Source: Leifsonia sp. 466MF (GTDB taxonomy: Bacteria > Actinomycetota > Actinomycetes > Actinomycetales > Microbacteriaceae). Taken from it: a stretch of DNA of 64,000 bases. How positions within the stretch are numbered: the first letter of the stretch is position 1; each line of letters opens with the position of its first letter. The DNA lies in contig NZ_LT629696.1 in the NCBI RefSeq assembly GCF_900100265.1, positions 3,782,001 to 3,846,000 on the forward strand, written 5' to 3'. Both the position numbers and the translations under genes were made by a program. Under the pieces are notes generated by a model, which searched no databases, was not told the DNA's origin, and saw only the letters and a list, made by a program, of their open reading frames with translations. This document shows positions 51,711-59,340 of this stretch, in pieces.

Positions 51711-52369
51711 CCGCAACCGTCTCCGTTGACCGCGCCACCCTCCTGCAGCGCCGGATCCGCTGGATCGTCGGCGCGACGATCGGCTACAACCTGCTCGAGG
51801 CCGTCGTCGCGATCGCCGCGGGCAGCGCCGCCTCGTCCTCCGCCCTGATCGGATTCGGACTGGACTCGACGATCGAAGTCCTCTCCGCCGCGGCGGTCGC
51901 CTGGCAGTTCACCCGCCGAGACCCGGAACGCTGGGAGAAGCCCACCCTGCGGGTGATAGCGGTCGCGTTCTTCGCCCTCGCCGCCTACGTCACGGTCAGT
52001 GCGATCGTGACCCTGGTCGCTCACGTCGAGGTCCATCATTCGCCGGTCGGAATCGTCCTCACCGCGCTGAGCGTGGTCGTCATGCCGTTCCTGTCGTTCG
52101 CGGAACGTCGCGCCGGTCGCGAGCTGGGATCCGCGACCGCCGTCGCCGACTCCAAGCAGACGCTGATCTGCACCTACCTGTCGGTCGCCGTCCTCCTCGG
52201 ACTCCTGCTGAACAGCCTGTTCGGCTGGTGGTGGGCCGACCCGCTCGCCAGTCTCGTCATTGCGGTCTTCGCCGTTCGTGAGGGCGTCGAAGCCTGGAAA
52301 GGCGATGCCTGCGCGACGTCCGTCGGAATGCTGCTCGACGACGACCACGAGGACGAACACCACCTCTAG
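51707..52369 (+). CDS. Cation diffusion facilitator-type metal exporter
   Basis: 220 aa with five to six membrane helices. The N-terminal helix pair (TIGYNLLEAVVAIAAG; SALIGFGLDSTIEVLSAAAV) and the second metal site (ADSKQTLICTYLSV; WWADPLASLVIAVFAVREG) are of the CDF type. The cytoplasmic domain is missing; the tail is only DDDHEDEHHL, an acidic/His stretch that could hold metal. Substrate is likely Cd, Zn or Pb, inferred from the CmtR-like sensor with which it is translationally coupled. Confidence 0.85.
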   Translation: MTATVSVDRATLLQRRIRWIVGATIGYNLLEAVVAIAAGSAASSSALIGFGLDSTIEVLSAAAVAWQFTRRDPERWEKPTLRVIAVAFFALAAYVTVSAIVTLVAHVEVHHSPVGIVLTALSVVVMPFLSFAERRAGRELGSATAVADSKQTLICTYLSVAVLLGLLLNSLFGWWWADPLASLVIAVFAVREGVEAWKGDACATSVGMLLDDDHEDEHHL

Positions 52370-52431
52370 CCGCTGACGCGCCTGCGTCGCCTGTTTTCCG
52401 CTGCCGCGGCGCCGCGCCGTAGGCTCGTCGG

Positions 52432-53181
52432 GTGCCCATCGTCCACGAGCTGGCGCCCACGCTGCTGGGCGTCGCCGTGCTTGCGCTCGTCGCGGTCGGG
52501 GTGCTCGCCGCTTACGGCGTGCCGCACCGCTGGGCGCCGGCCCTCGCGATCCTCCGCGGCGCCGCGCAGCTCGCCGTCATCAGCGTGGTGCTCGCCGGCG
52601 TCATCACCGACCCGCTGTGGGTGGCGCTCGCCCTGCTCGTCATGTTCTCGGTTGCGGCCGCGACGGCGACGCGACGGATCGGATGGTCGTCGGAGCACGC
52701 CGTCATGATGGCGACGGCCATGGCGGTCGGCGTCGTCGTGTCGTTCTCGGTGGTGTTCCTCACGGGCGCCATCGAGTTCAGTGCGCGCTACGCGCTCGCG
52801 ATCGGCGGCATCGTGATCGGCAACTCGATGAGCATCGCCACGCTGGCCGGACGTCGATTCACCGAGGCGGTCGGCGACCACTGGGACGAGGTGGAGGGAT
52901 GGCTCGCGCTGGGCGCGACGCCCCGGCAGTCGACGCTGGAGCTTGCACGCAACGCCGTCTATTCGGCCCTGATCCCGTCCGTCGACCAGACGAAGACGAC
53001 CGGACTCGTCACGCTTCCCGGCGCCTTCGTCGGAGCGATCTTCGGTGGGGTGTCGCCGCTCGAGGCCGGCCGGTTCCAGGTCGTCGTGCTCGCGGCGATC
53101 ATGGCGGCGGGAGCTCTCACGGCGGTGATCGTCTCGGCGTGGCTCGCGCCGGTGCGCGTCCGCCCCGCCGCTCTTCGCTGA
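52432..53181 (+). CDS. FetB/YbbM-type ABC permease (UPF0014)
   Basis: 249 aa, six to seven hydrophobic helices. Family features: ALAILRGAAQLAVISVVLAG, ALAIGGIVIGNSMSIATLAG, EGWLALGATPRQSTLELARNA and TTGLVTLPGAFVGAIFGG. FetAB exports iron in E. coli; the FetA-like ATPase is not next to it here. GTG start 6 nt after TAGGCT (52420-52425), leaderless. Confidence 0.88.
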   Translation: MPIVHELAPTLLGVAVLALVAVGVLAAYGVPHRWAPALAILRGAAQLAVISVVLAGVITDPLWVALALLVMFSVAAATATRRIGWSSEHAVMMATAMAVGVVVSFSVVFLTGAIEFSARYALAIGGIVIGNSMSIATLAGRRFTEAVGDHWDEVEGWLALGATPRQSTLELARNAVYSALIPSVDQTKTTGLVTLPGAFVGAIFGGVSPLEAGRFQVVVLAAIMAAGALTAVIVSAWLAPVRVRPAALR

Positions 53182-53280
53182 CCCGACACCGCGGCACTCG
53201 GCGCGCGTTCGGACCGCTCCTGCGACGATCGCCGTTCCAACGTTATAAAGTCACACCAGGACGCCGAGAGGGGAGCGTGC

Positions 53281-54294
53281 ATGGCCGCGACGATGCAGGA
53301 TGTGAGCGTGCTCGCCGGAGTGTCGGTGAAGACCGTCTCCAACGTGATCAACGACCACCCGCACGTCCGTGAGCAGACACGTCGCAAGGTCCTGGATGCG
53401 ATCGACGTGCTCGGCTACCGCCCCAACTTCCTGGCGCGTGGGCTCCGGTCCGGGCGGACCAACGTGATCTCGCTGATGATCCCGAACCTGCGCAACGCGT
53501 ACTTCGCCGAACTGGCGGACGCGGTGATGATGGCGGCGTCCGAGCGGGGGCTGGCCGTGCTGATCGAGCAGTACGGACTCGACCGCGGGCAGGAGATCGG
53601 GGCTCTGCGGCATCCACACGCCCAGACGGTCGACGGCGTGCTGCACAGCGTTCTCGCCCTCGACCAGAGCGACGTCGACCTGCTCGCGGAGCTGGGCACG
53701 CCAGTGGTGCTGCTGGGAGACCGCAACGTGGATGTGCCGCGCGACCACGTGATCATCGCCAACACCGAGGGAGTCCGGGCGGCGACGGAGCATCTGCTGT
53801 CCTCCGGCCGCCGGCGGATCGTCGCGTTCGGCGCGCATCCCGCCGCCGTCGTCGGCTCGGCCGCCCTGCGCCTCGAGGGGTACCGTCAGGCGCTCGACGC
53901 CGCGGGCCTCCCGTTCGATGAGACGCTCGTGGTGCCGGTCGATCCCTGGCACCGGCGCAACGGGGCCGACGCGATGCGCGAACTGCTCGCCACCGGGATG
54001 CGGTTCGACGGTGTCGTCGCGTTCAACGACGCCATCGCGCTCGGGGCGCTCCGCGCGCTGCAGGAGGCCGGACGACGGGTCCCGGAGGACGTGGCCGTCA
54101 TCGGCTTCGACGACATCGAGGAGACGGAGTACTCCATCCCGAGCCTGTCGACGATCGACCCGGACCGGGAGCGGATCGCCCGCACGGCCGTCGACCTGCT
54201 GGTGCGGAGGATCGAGCACCCGGACGAGCCGTTCGTCCCGGAGCGACTGCCGATGCCGTTCCGCCTGGTCGAACGCGAGTCCACGGCGTCCTGA
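53281..54294 (+). CDS. LacI family transcriptional regulator
   Basis: 337-aa sugar-responsive repressor. The helix-turn-helix MQDVSVLAGVSVKTVSNVIN and hinge LDAIDVLGYRPNFLARGLRS are at the N-terminus; the periplasmic-binding-protein-like domain follows (IGFDDIEETEYSIPSLSTID). Placed just before an alpha-arabinofuranosidase gene whose promoter carries a LacI-type palindrome, so it likely senses arabinose oligosaccharides. Its own upstream region holds the same AACGTT core (53239-53244), consistent with autoregulation. Confidence 0.92.
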   Translation: MAATMQDVSVLAGVSVKTVSNVINDHPHVREQTRRKVLDAIDVLGYRPNFLARGLRSGRTNVISLMIPNLRNAYFAELADAVMMAASERGLAVLIEQYGLDRGQEIGALRHPHAQTVDGVLHSVLALDQSDVDLLAELGTPVVLLGDRNVDVPRDHVIIANTEGVRAATEHLLSSGRRRIVAFGAHPAAVVGSAALRLEGYRQALDAAGLPFDETLVVPVDPWHRRNGADAMRELLATGMRFDGVVAFNDAIALGALRALQEAGRRVPEDVAVIGFDDIEETEYSIPSLSTIDPDRERIARTAVDLLVRRIEHPDEPFVPERLPMPFRLVERESTAS

Positions 54295-54303
54295 CCACGC
54301 CGT

Positions 54304-54365
54304 TTGACACGGTCACATTCCGTTCTGCATCATGGTTCTACATCGTTATTCTCTAACGTTGTAGA
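54304..54365 (+). promoter_or_regulatory. Arabinofuranosidase promoter with LacI-type operator
   Basis: TTGACA (54304-54309), 18-nt spacer, CATCAT (54328-54333). Overlapping the predicted start is a palindrome with 12-nt arms, TCTACATCGTTA (54337-54348) and TAACGTTGTAGA (54354-54365), matching at 11 of 12 positions around a 5-nt centre. Position fits repression by the adjacent LacI protein. Confidence 0.8.
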
Positions 54366-54442
54366 CAGCGGTGTCGGCGCGCGAAGGGCTCCCGACGACG
54401 AAGGTCTGCACAGCGGCAGAGACTCGAAAACAGGAGACCCTT

Positions 54443-55948
54443 TTGTCTGAGACCCGCATCGCCCTCGACCGCACCGCGCGCGTCGCCACCGTCAACCGCC
54501 GCATCTTCGGCTCGTTCGTCGAGCACCTGGGGCGCTGCGTCTACGACGGCATCTACGAGCCGGGGCACCCGACCGCCAACGAGGACGGCTTCCGTCTCGA
54601 CGTCGTGGAGCTCGTCCGCGAGCTCGGCTCGACGACGATCCGCTACCCGGGCGGCAACTTCGTCTCCGGCTTCCGCTGGGAGGACTCGGTCGGCCCGCGC
54701 GACAAGCGCCCGGTGCGGCGCGACCTCGCCTGGCACTCGCTGGAGTCCAACCAGGTCGGACTCGACGAGTTCTCGCGCTGGCTGAAGCTCACCGACTCGG
54801 AGCTGATGCTCGCGGTGAACCTCGGCACCCGCGGGATCCAGGCCGCGCTCGACCTGCTCGAGTACGCCAATCACCCGTCGGGGACGGCGCTCAGCGATCA
54901 GCGCATCGCGAACGGCACGCCGGAGCCGCACGACATCCGGATGTGGTGCCTGGGCAACGAGATGGATGGGCCCTGGCAGACCGGTTACATGACCGCCGAC
55001 GACTACGGCAAGCTCGCCGCCCGCACCGCAGCCGCGATGAAGATGGCCGACAAGGACCTCGAGCTCGTGGTCTGCGGCTCCTCCGGCTCGGGGATGCCGA
55101 CCTTCGGCGAGTGGGAGCGCGTCGTTCTCGAGCACTCCTACGAGCACGTCGACTACGTGTCGGCGCACGCGTACTACCAGGAGCGCGGCGGCGACCTCGG
55201 CTCCTTCCTCGCCTCCTCGGTGGACATGCAGTACTTCATCGACACGGTCGTCTCGACGGCCGATCACGTCGGCTACCGGCTCAAGAGCAAGAAGAAGATC
55301 CAGATCTCGTTCGACGAGTGGAACATCTGGTACCTCGACGAGCACAAGGAGTCGGAGGAGGTCAACGACGAGTGGCGGTACGCCCCGCGGCAGCTGGAGG
55401 ACGTCTACTCGGCGGCCGACGCCGTCGTGCTCGGCAACCTGCTGATCACTCTGCTGAAGAACCACGACCGGGTGACCAGCGCCTCCCTCGCCCAGCTGGT
55501 GAACGTGATCGCGCCGATCATGACCGAGCCGGGCGGCGACGCCTGGCGCCAGACCACGTTCTTCCCGTTCTCGGTGACCAGCCGGCTGGCCCGCGGCGAG
55601 GTGCTGCGCCCGCGCATCGAGACCGGCTCGTACGAGACCGCCGTCTACGGCGAGGCGGACCTGGTGGATGCGGTGGCCACCTTCGACGAGGCCGACGGCT
55701 CGGCCGCGCTCTTCGTCGTGAACCGGAGCCTCACCGAGACGCAGACCGTCCGGGTGGACGTGCGCGACCTCGGCGTCTCCTCGGTGCGCGAGGCCGTGTC
55801 CCTGTGGGATGAGGACGTGTACGCCAAGAACACTCTGCACGATCAGAACCGCGTGGGCCTGCGCCCGACGCCCACCGCATCCCTCGACGACGGCGTGCTC
55901 ACGCTCGAGCTGCCTCCCGTCTCGTGGACGGGCGTCTCGCTCGGCTAG
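54443..55948 (+). CDS. abfA: Alpha-L-arabinofuranosidase, GH51
   Basis: 501-aa intracellular glycosidase that removes arabinose from arabinan or arabinoxylan fragments. The GH51 core is complete: FGSFVEHLGRCVYDGIYEPG near the start, YPGGNFVSGFRWED, acid/base Glu173 in CLGNEMDGPW, nucleophile Glu292 in SFDEWNIWY. No signal peptide, so substrates must be imported first. TTG 54443 is chosen because AGGAG (54432-54436) lies 6 nt before it and homologs start near this point; no in-frame ATG is suitable. Convergent with an SDR gene, sharing 4 bp. Confidence 0.93.
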   Translation: MSETRIALDRTARVATVNRRIFGSFVEHLGRCVYDGIYEPGHPTANEDGFRLDVVELVRELGSTTIRYPGGNFVSGFRWEDSVGPRDKRPVRRDLAWHSLESNQVGLDEFSRWLKLTDSELMLAVNLGTRGIQAALDLLEYANHPSGTALSDQRIANGTPEPHDIRMWCLGNEMDGPWQTGYMTADDYGKLAARTAAAMKMADKDLELVVCGSSGSGMPTFGEWERVVLEHSYEHVDYVSAHAYYQERGGDLGSFLASSVDMQYFIDTVVSTADHVGYRLKSKKKIQISFDEWNIWYLDEHKESEEVNDEWRYAPRQLEDVYSAADAVVLGNLLITLLKNHDRVTSASLAQLVNVIAPIMTEPGGDAWRQTTFFPFSVTSRLARGEVLRPRIETGSYETAVYGEADLVDAVATFDEADGSAALFVVNRSLTETQTVRVDVRDLGVSSVREAVSLWDEDVYAKNTLHDQNRVGLRPTPTASLDDGVLTLELPPVSWTGVSLG

Positions 55949-56622
55949 AGCAGGGTCGTCCCCAGCATCCGGTGGCCGATGGCGATGGACTCGCCATCGA
56001 CCGCCGATAGGGGCGAGGTGAGGAAGGCGACCAGGTCGGCGATCTGGTCCGGAGACGATTCCCCGCCCCGCCCCGGTGCGACCTGGGCGTCGGGGGTCTC
56101 GGTGACGAGGCCCGGGTTGATCACGTTGACGGCGACGCCCGTGCCGGCCAGCTCGTCGGCGAGGTTCTTCGCGATGAGGATGGTGGATGCATTGCGCACC
56201 ACGGCGGTGATGTTTCCGCTGATGTAGGCGTTCTGGCCGCTGATCGCGACGATCCGGCCGAAGCCGGCCTCCCGCATCGCGGGGATCACCGCGCGAGCGA
56301 CCCGGAGGAACGACAGCGCCTTGCCGTCGATCGCGCTCAGGATCTGCTCGGGGTCGGAACTGCGGGCGGGGTCGAGGGTCTGCGCCGGCGGCGCGGCCGT
56401 CACGACCAGGCCGTCGATGCGTCCGTGGCGCTCCAGCACGGTGTCGATGCCGCGGCGCACGGACTCCTCGTCCGAGGCGTCCAGCGTGACTCCCTCGGAG
56501 GCGTTGCGGGAAGCGACGACCACGGTCGCGCCCTCAGCGCGGAGGCGGTCGGCTACCGCAGAGCCGATGAAGCCGGTGCCGCCGACGACGAGGACGACGC
56601 GATTCTCAAGCTGAAGATCCAT
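55945..56622 (-). CDS. Short-chain dehydrogenase-like protein with degenerate catalytic motif
   Basis: 225-aa Rossmann protein. The cofactor loop VVGGTGFIGSAVADRL and NVINPGLVTETP are typical SDR features, as is the serine region IVAISGQNAY. The Y-x-x-x-K catalytic pair appears to be missing: the helix that normally reads YxASK is NITAVVRNASTILIAK here, with Ala and Asn in the Tyr and Lys positions. It may therefore be a binding protein or an atypical reductase. Lies alone between the arabinofuranosidase and motB. Confidence 0.85.
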   Translation of the reverse strand: MDLQLENRVVLVVGGTGFIGSAVADRLRAEGATVVVASRNASEGVTLDASDEESVRRGIDTVLERHGRIDGLVVTAAPPAQTLDPARSSDPEQILSAIDGKALSFLRVARAVIPAMREAGFGRIVAISGQNAYISGNITAVVRNASTILIAKNLADELAGTGVAVNVINPGLVTETPDAQVAPGRGGESSPDQIADLVAFLTSPLSAVDGESIAIGHRMLGTTLL

Positions 56623-56714
56623 ACCCGTCCCAACCCCGTCGAGTCCACAAAAATTGCACGGCTGAGCCGTGGTTTCTGTGCAGTTTGTGCGTACTCGACG
56701 GTGGGTGGAGGGCG

Positions 56715-57542
56715 TCAGCGGGAGGCGGCGGGGGCCGTGGTGGGCGCGGGCGACTGCAGCGCCTGGGGGATGAGCTTGCGGATGGCGTCCGGCTGCGACG
56801 ACAGCACCACCACATCCACCCGGCGGTTCTGCGCCAGGTCCGAGTCGGTCGTGCCGGTGTGCCCGGCGACCGGACGCGCCGAGCCGAAACTGACCGCGGC
56901 GATGCGCTCCTGCGGGAAGCCGTTCACCTCGACCAGGTGCCGGAGCACGCTGGTCGCTCGGCCCGCGGAGAGCTCCCAGTTGGTCGGATACGGTGCTCCG
57001 GGTTGCCGCAGGTCGGCGTGGCCCTCCACCGAGACCTCGTACGCTTCAGGAGCGAGCACCGGTCCAATGTCGTTCAGAACGGACACAGCGCGCGGGCTGA
57101 GCTCCGCGCGGTTCGAGTCGAAGAACGTCGAGTTGCCGACCAGGCCGATCGTGAGGCCGCGCTCGTCGATCTTCAGTTCCACCGCATCCTGCAGGCCGTC
57201 ACGCGTGAGGGCGGCCTGGATGAGGTCCTTCAGGTGCTGCAGGTTCTGCGCCTCCTGCTGGGCAAGGGCGAAGTCGGTCGACTTGCCGGACTCGTCGACG
57301 TGCTTGGGCGGCACCACGACCCCGGATGCGGTGTCGACCTTCTGGGTCTTCACCTGCCCGAAGCCGGTCGCCAGCGAGTCCTTCAGCTGCTCGAATTTCT
57401 TCGCATCCACCGTCGACATGGCGAAGAGCACGATGAACATGCACATGAGCACGGTGACCATGTCCATGTAGGAGGCCATCCAGCGCTCCTCGTTCTCGTG
57501 CTCCTCCGGCTCCTCGTGTCTCTTCCGACGGCGGGCCGACAT
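56715..57542 (-). CDS. motB: Flagellar motor stator protein MotB
   Basis: 275-aa stator subunit that anchors MotA to the wall. One N-terminal helix with the proton-carrying Asp27 (MASYMDMVTVLMCMFIVLFA). The C-terminal OmpA peptidoglycan-binding domain includes EGHADLRQPG, WELSAGRATSVLRHLVE and NRRVDVVVL. Starts 1 nt after motA. Last gene of flbD-motA-motB. Confidence 0.96.
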   Translation of the reverse strand: MSARRRKRHEEPEEHENEERWMASYMDMVTVLMCMFIVLFAMSTVDAKKFEQLKDSLATGFGQVKTQKVDTASGVVVPPKHVDESGKSTDFALAQQEAQNLQHLKDLIQAALTRDGLQDAVELKIDERGLTIGLVGNSTFFDSNRAELSPRAVSVLNDIGPVLAPEAYEVSVEGHADLRQPGAPYPTNWELSAGRATSVLRHLVEVNGFPQERIAAVSFGSARPVAGHTGTTDSDLAQNRRVDVVVLSSQPDAIRKLIPQALQSPAPTTAPAASR

Positions 57543-57543
57543 G

Positions 57544-58362
57544 TCAGGCCGCTTCCTCGACGGGATCCTTCGAACCGCGTGCCGGCTTGGCGGCCTTCGC
57601 GGTGCCCTTCTCGGCGTCGCCGTCGGGGACCATCGCGCGCAGGCGCTCGCCGAGGAGGCGCGGCTGCGAGCCGGATTGCACCGCGAGCACGCCCTCCATG
57701 AGCAGGGTCATGCGCTCCACATCCAGTTCGGACAGCCGGCGCAGGCGTGCGCCCAGCGGGAGCCAGAGGAAGTTGGCCGACAGCAGGCCCCAGAGGGTCG
57801 CGACGAACGCGCTGGCGATCATCGGACCGAGCTCGCCCGGCTCGGCCAGGTTCTCGAGCACGTGGGTCAGGGAGACGACGGTTCCGATGATGCCGATCGT
57901 TGGCGCATACCCGCCCATTGCGCTGAAGAACTTCGCGGCGACCCGGTCCTTCTTCGACCGTGTCGCGATCTCGTCCTCCAGCAGCACGCGCAACTCGTCG
58001 CCGTCGGTGCCGTCCGCGATGTTCTGCAGCGCGCGCTTGAGGAACGGGTCGTCGACGCTGTCCGCTTCCTGCTCCATGGCGAGCAGGCCGTTGGCGCGGG
58101 CCTTCTCCGCCAGGCCGACGACCTGGTCGATCACCTGCTGCGGCGGCTCCACCTTCCCGCGGAGCGCGCGGGGGAGCGCCTTGACCGCGGTCAGGAAGTC
58201 CTTGATCGTTCCGCTGGCGATCCCGACCGCGATGGTGGCCCCGAAGACCAGCACCATGGGGGCGGGCAGCAGCAGCGCGCTCAGGTGCGCGCCCTCCATC
58301 GTCACCATCGCGACGACGGCGCCGAACGCGAGGACGATGCCGATGATCGTTGCCGGGTCCAT
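57544..58362 (-). CDS. motA: Flagellar motor stator protein MotA
   Basis: 272-aa stator subunit with four membrane helices (about residues 4-21, 32-52, 150-170, 185-205). Typical are MDPATIIGIVLAFGAVVAMV, DPFLKRALQNIADG and IGIIGTVVSLTHVLENL...VATLWGLLSANFLWLPLG. The cytoplasmic loop carries the charged residues that meet FliG. A proton (not sodium) motor is inferred from overall likeness to MotA. Overlaps flbD by TAATG. Confidence 0.96.
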   Translation of the reverse strand: MDPATIIGIVLAFGAVVAMVTMEGAHLSALLLPAPMVLVFGATIAVGIASGTIKDFLTAVKALPRALRGKVEPPQQVIDQVVGLAEKARANGLLAMEQEADSVDDPFLKRALQNIADGTDGDELRVLLEDEIATRSKKDRVAAKFFSAMGGYAPTIGIIGTVVSLTHVLENLAEPGELGPMIASAFVATLWGLLSANFLWLPLGARLRRLSELDVERMTLLMEGVLAVQSGSQPRLLGERLRAMVPDGDAEKGTAKAAKPARGSKDPVEEAA

Positions 58363-58688
58363 TACTTCTTCCTTGCTCGCAGGGGGACGGCGCGGGCTTC
58401 GGGGTGAGCCCTCCCCGTCTCGTCGTCTTCCAGGCCGGTGAGCGTCACGAGCCCGAGCGGCGGCGCGGGAACGGGTCGCGGGCCGGCGGCGGGCAGATCG
58501 TGGGCGAGCGCGATCACGCGCGCCCGGTACGCGGCGATCTTCTCGATCACTTCGGACATGGACTCGGTGACGATGAACTTCGCCCCGTCGACCATGACGA
58601 GAGTGGTGTCCGGACTGGCGTGGATGCGCTCGATGAGGTCGGGGTTGACCGCAAACTGGCTGTCGTTCAATCGGGTGACGACGATCAT
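58362..58688 (-). CDS. flbD: FlbD family flagellar protein (swarming motility protein SwrD-like)
   Basis: 108 aa. The first 60 residues are the FlbD domain: MIVVTRLNDSQFAVNPDLIE and TTLVMVDGAKFIVTESMSEV. In Bacillus the homolog SwrD raises motor power through the stators, in keeping with its place before motA. The C-terminal 45 residues are Pro/Ala rich and extra. The ATG at 58688 fits the family start; an in-frame GTG at 58727 lies 7 nt after the sigma28 -10 and could start a 13-residue longer, leaderless form. Confidence 0.9.
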   Translation of the reverse strand: MIVVTRLNDSQFAVNPDLIERIHASPDTTLVMVDGAKFIVTESMSEVIEKIAAYRARVIALAHDLPAAGPRPVPAPPLGLVTLTGLEDDETGRAHPEARAVPLRARKK

Positions 58689-58734
58689 GGGCGCGAATCC
58701 TGGTCTCGGCTCCGGGTGAGCCGTCACGAGTGCA

Positions 58735-58761
58735 CTATCGGCCCGCGTCGGTCGGTCGTTA
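58735..58761 (-). promoter_or_regulatory. Sigma28-type promoter of flbD-motA-motB
   Basis: On the minus strand TAAC (58761-58758), 15-nt spacer, GCCGATAG (58742-58735). Identical to the fliC and flgB promoters in both boxes and spacing. Confidence 0.9.
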
Positions 58762-58804
58762 GGGGGACGCGGGGTGGATGGGGCACGTATACCGCCGTCC
58801 CTCG

Positions 58805-59269
58805 CTACAGGCGAGAGGCCGCGACGATCGCCCGCGAACCGAAGAACCCGTCCCAGCCACGCAGGTCGAATCTGTATCGGACTCCGGATTCGAGCGAATC
58901 GCCCAGGAGCCGTACCGCGGTCCTGTCGAGCGTTCCTCCAGTGACGATTCGAAACTGAGGGCAGTCGTCGGAGCGGACGACGTAGGTCATGTATCGGCCA
59001 CCGCGGCCGACCTGCTCAGTGGCGGCGACCCGCGAGACTGTGCAGGTTGTCGTCGCGCGGGTGCCCCACCATGTCGCGAACAAGGTGACCGGCGCGGCGG
59101 CGAAGAGCAGCGGAAACATGATCAACACAGCCATGAGGGAGTGTGTCGTGCGCATAGAGCGCACCTTTCCCGCGTCGTCGACGGGCGTCGCCGATGTGGT
59201 GACCAGCGGGACTGCTTCGAACCGCTGCTGCAGCTGGTCCGCTGCAGACCGTCGGGCTCGGATACGCAT
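58805..59269 (-). CDS. Hypothetical membrane protein between two flagellar promoters
   Basis: 154 aa. A basic/polar N-terminal region of about 37 residues precedes one hydrophobic segment (HSLMAVLIMFPLLFAAAPVTL), then an extracytoplasmic-looking domain with two cysteines (TTTCTVSR, SDDCPQF). No family recognised. The ATG 59269 has TATCTT 7 nt upstream, fitting a leaderless mRNA; an internal ATG at 59155 would give a 116-aa protein with the hydrophobic segment near its start. Same strand as, and just upstream of, flbD-motA-motB, and divergent from fliM. Confidence 0.65.
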   Translation of the reverse strand: MRIRARRSAADQLQQRFEAVPLVTTSATPVDDAGKVRSMRTTHSLMAVLIMFPLLFAAAPVTLFATWWGTRATTTCTVSRVAATEQVGRGGRYMTYVVRSDDCPQFRIVTGGTLDRTAVRLLGDSLESGVRYRFDLRGWDGFFGSRAIVAASRL

Positions 59270-59305
59270 GATATGGAAGATACCAGAGGTGGTGCGGGTC
59301 GTCCC

Positions 59306-59332
59306 TAACGAGCCACGCCCGCCTGCCGATAG
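59306..59332 (+). promoter_or_regulatory. Sigma28-type promoter of fliM-fliN
   Basis: TAAC (59306-59309), 15-nt spacer, GCCGATAG (59325-59332). The -10 ends only 8 nt before the GTG of fliM, so the transcript should begin at or next to the start codon. Confidence 0.9.
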
Positions 59333-59340
59333 TCCCTCCC

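Noticed and set aside
56003..56010. Another GCCGATAG, the sigma28 -10 sequence, on the plus strand
   Set aside because: It lies inside the SDR coding region, has no TAAC 15 nt upstream, and no gene begins downstream on that strand.
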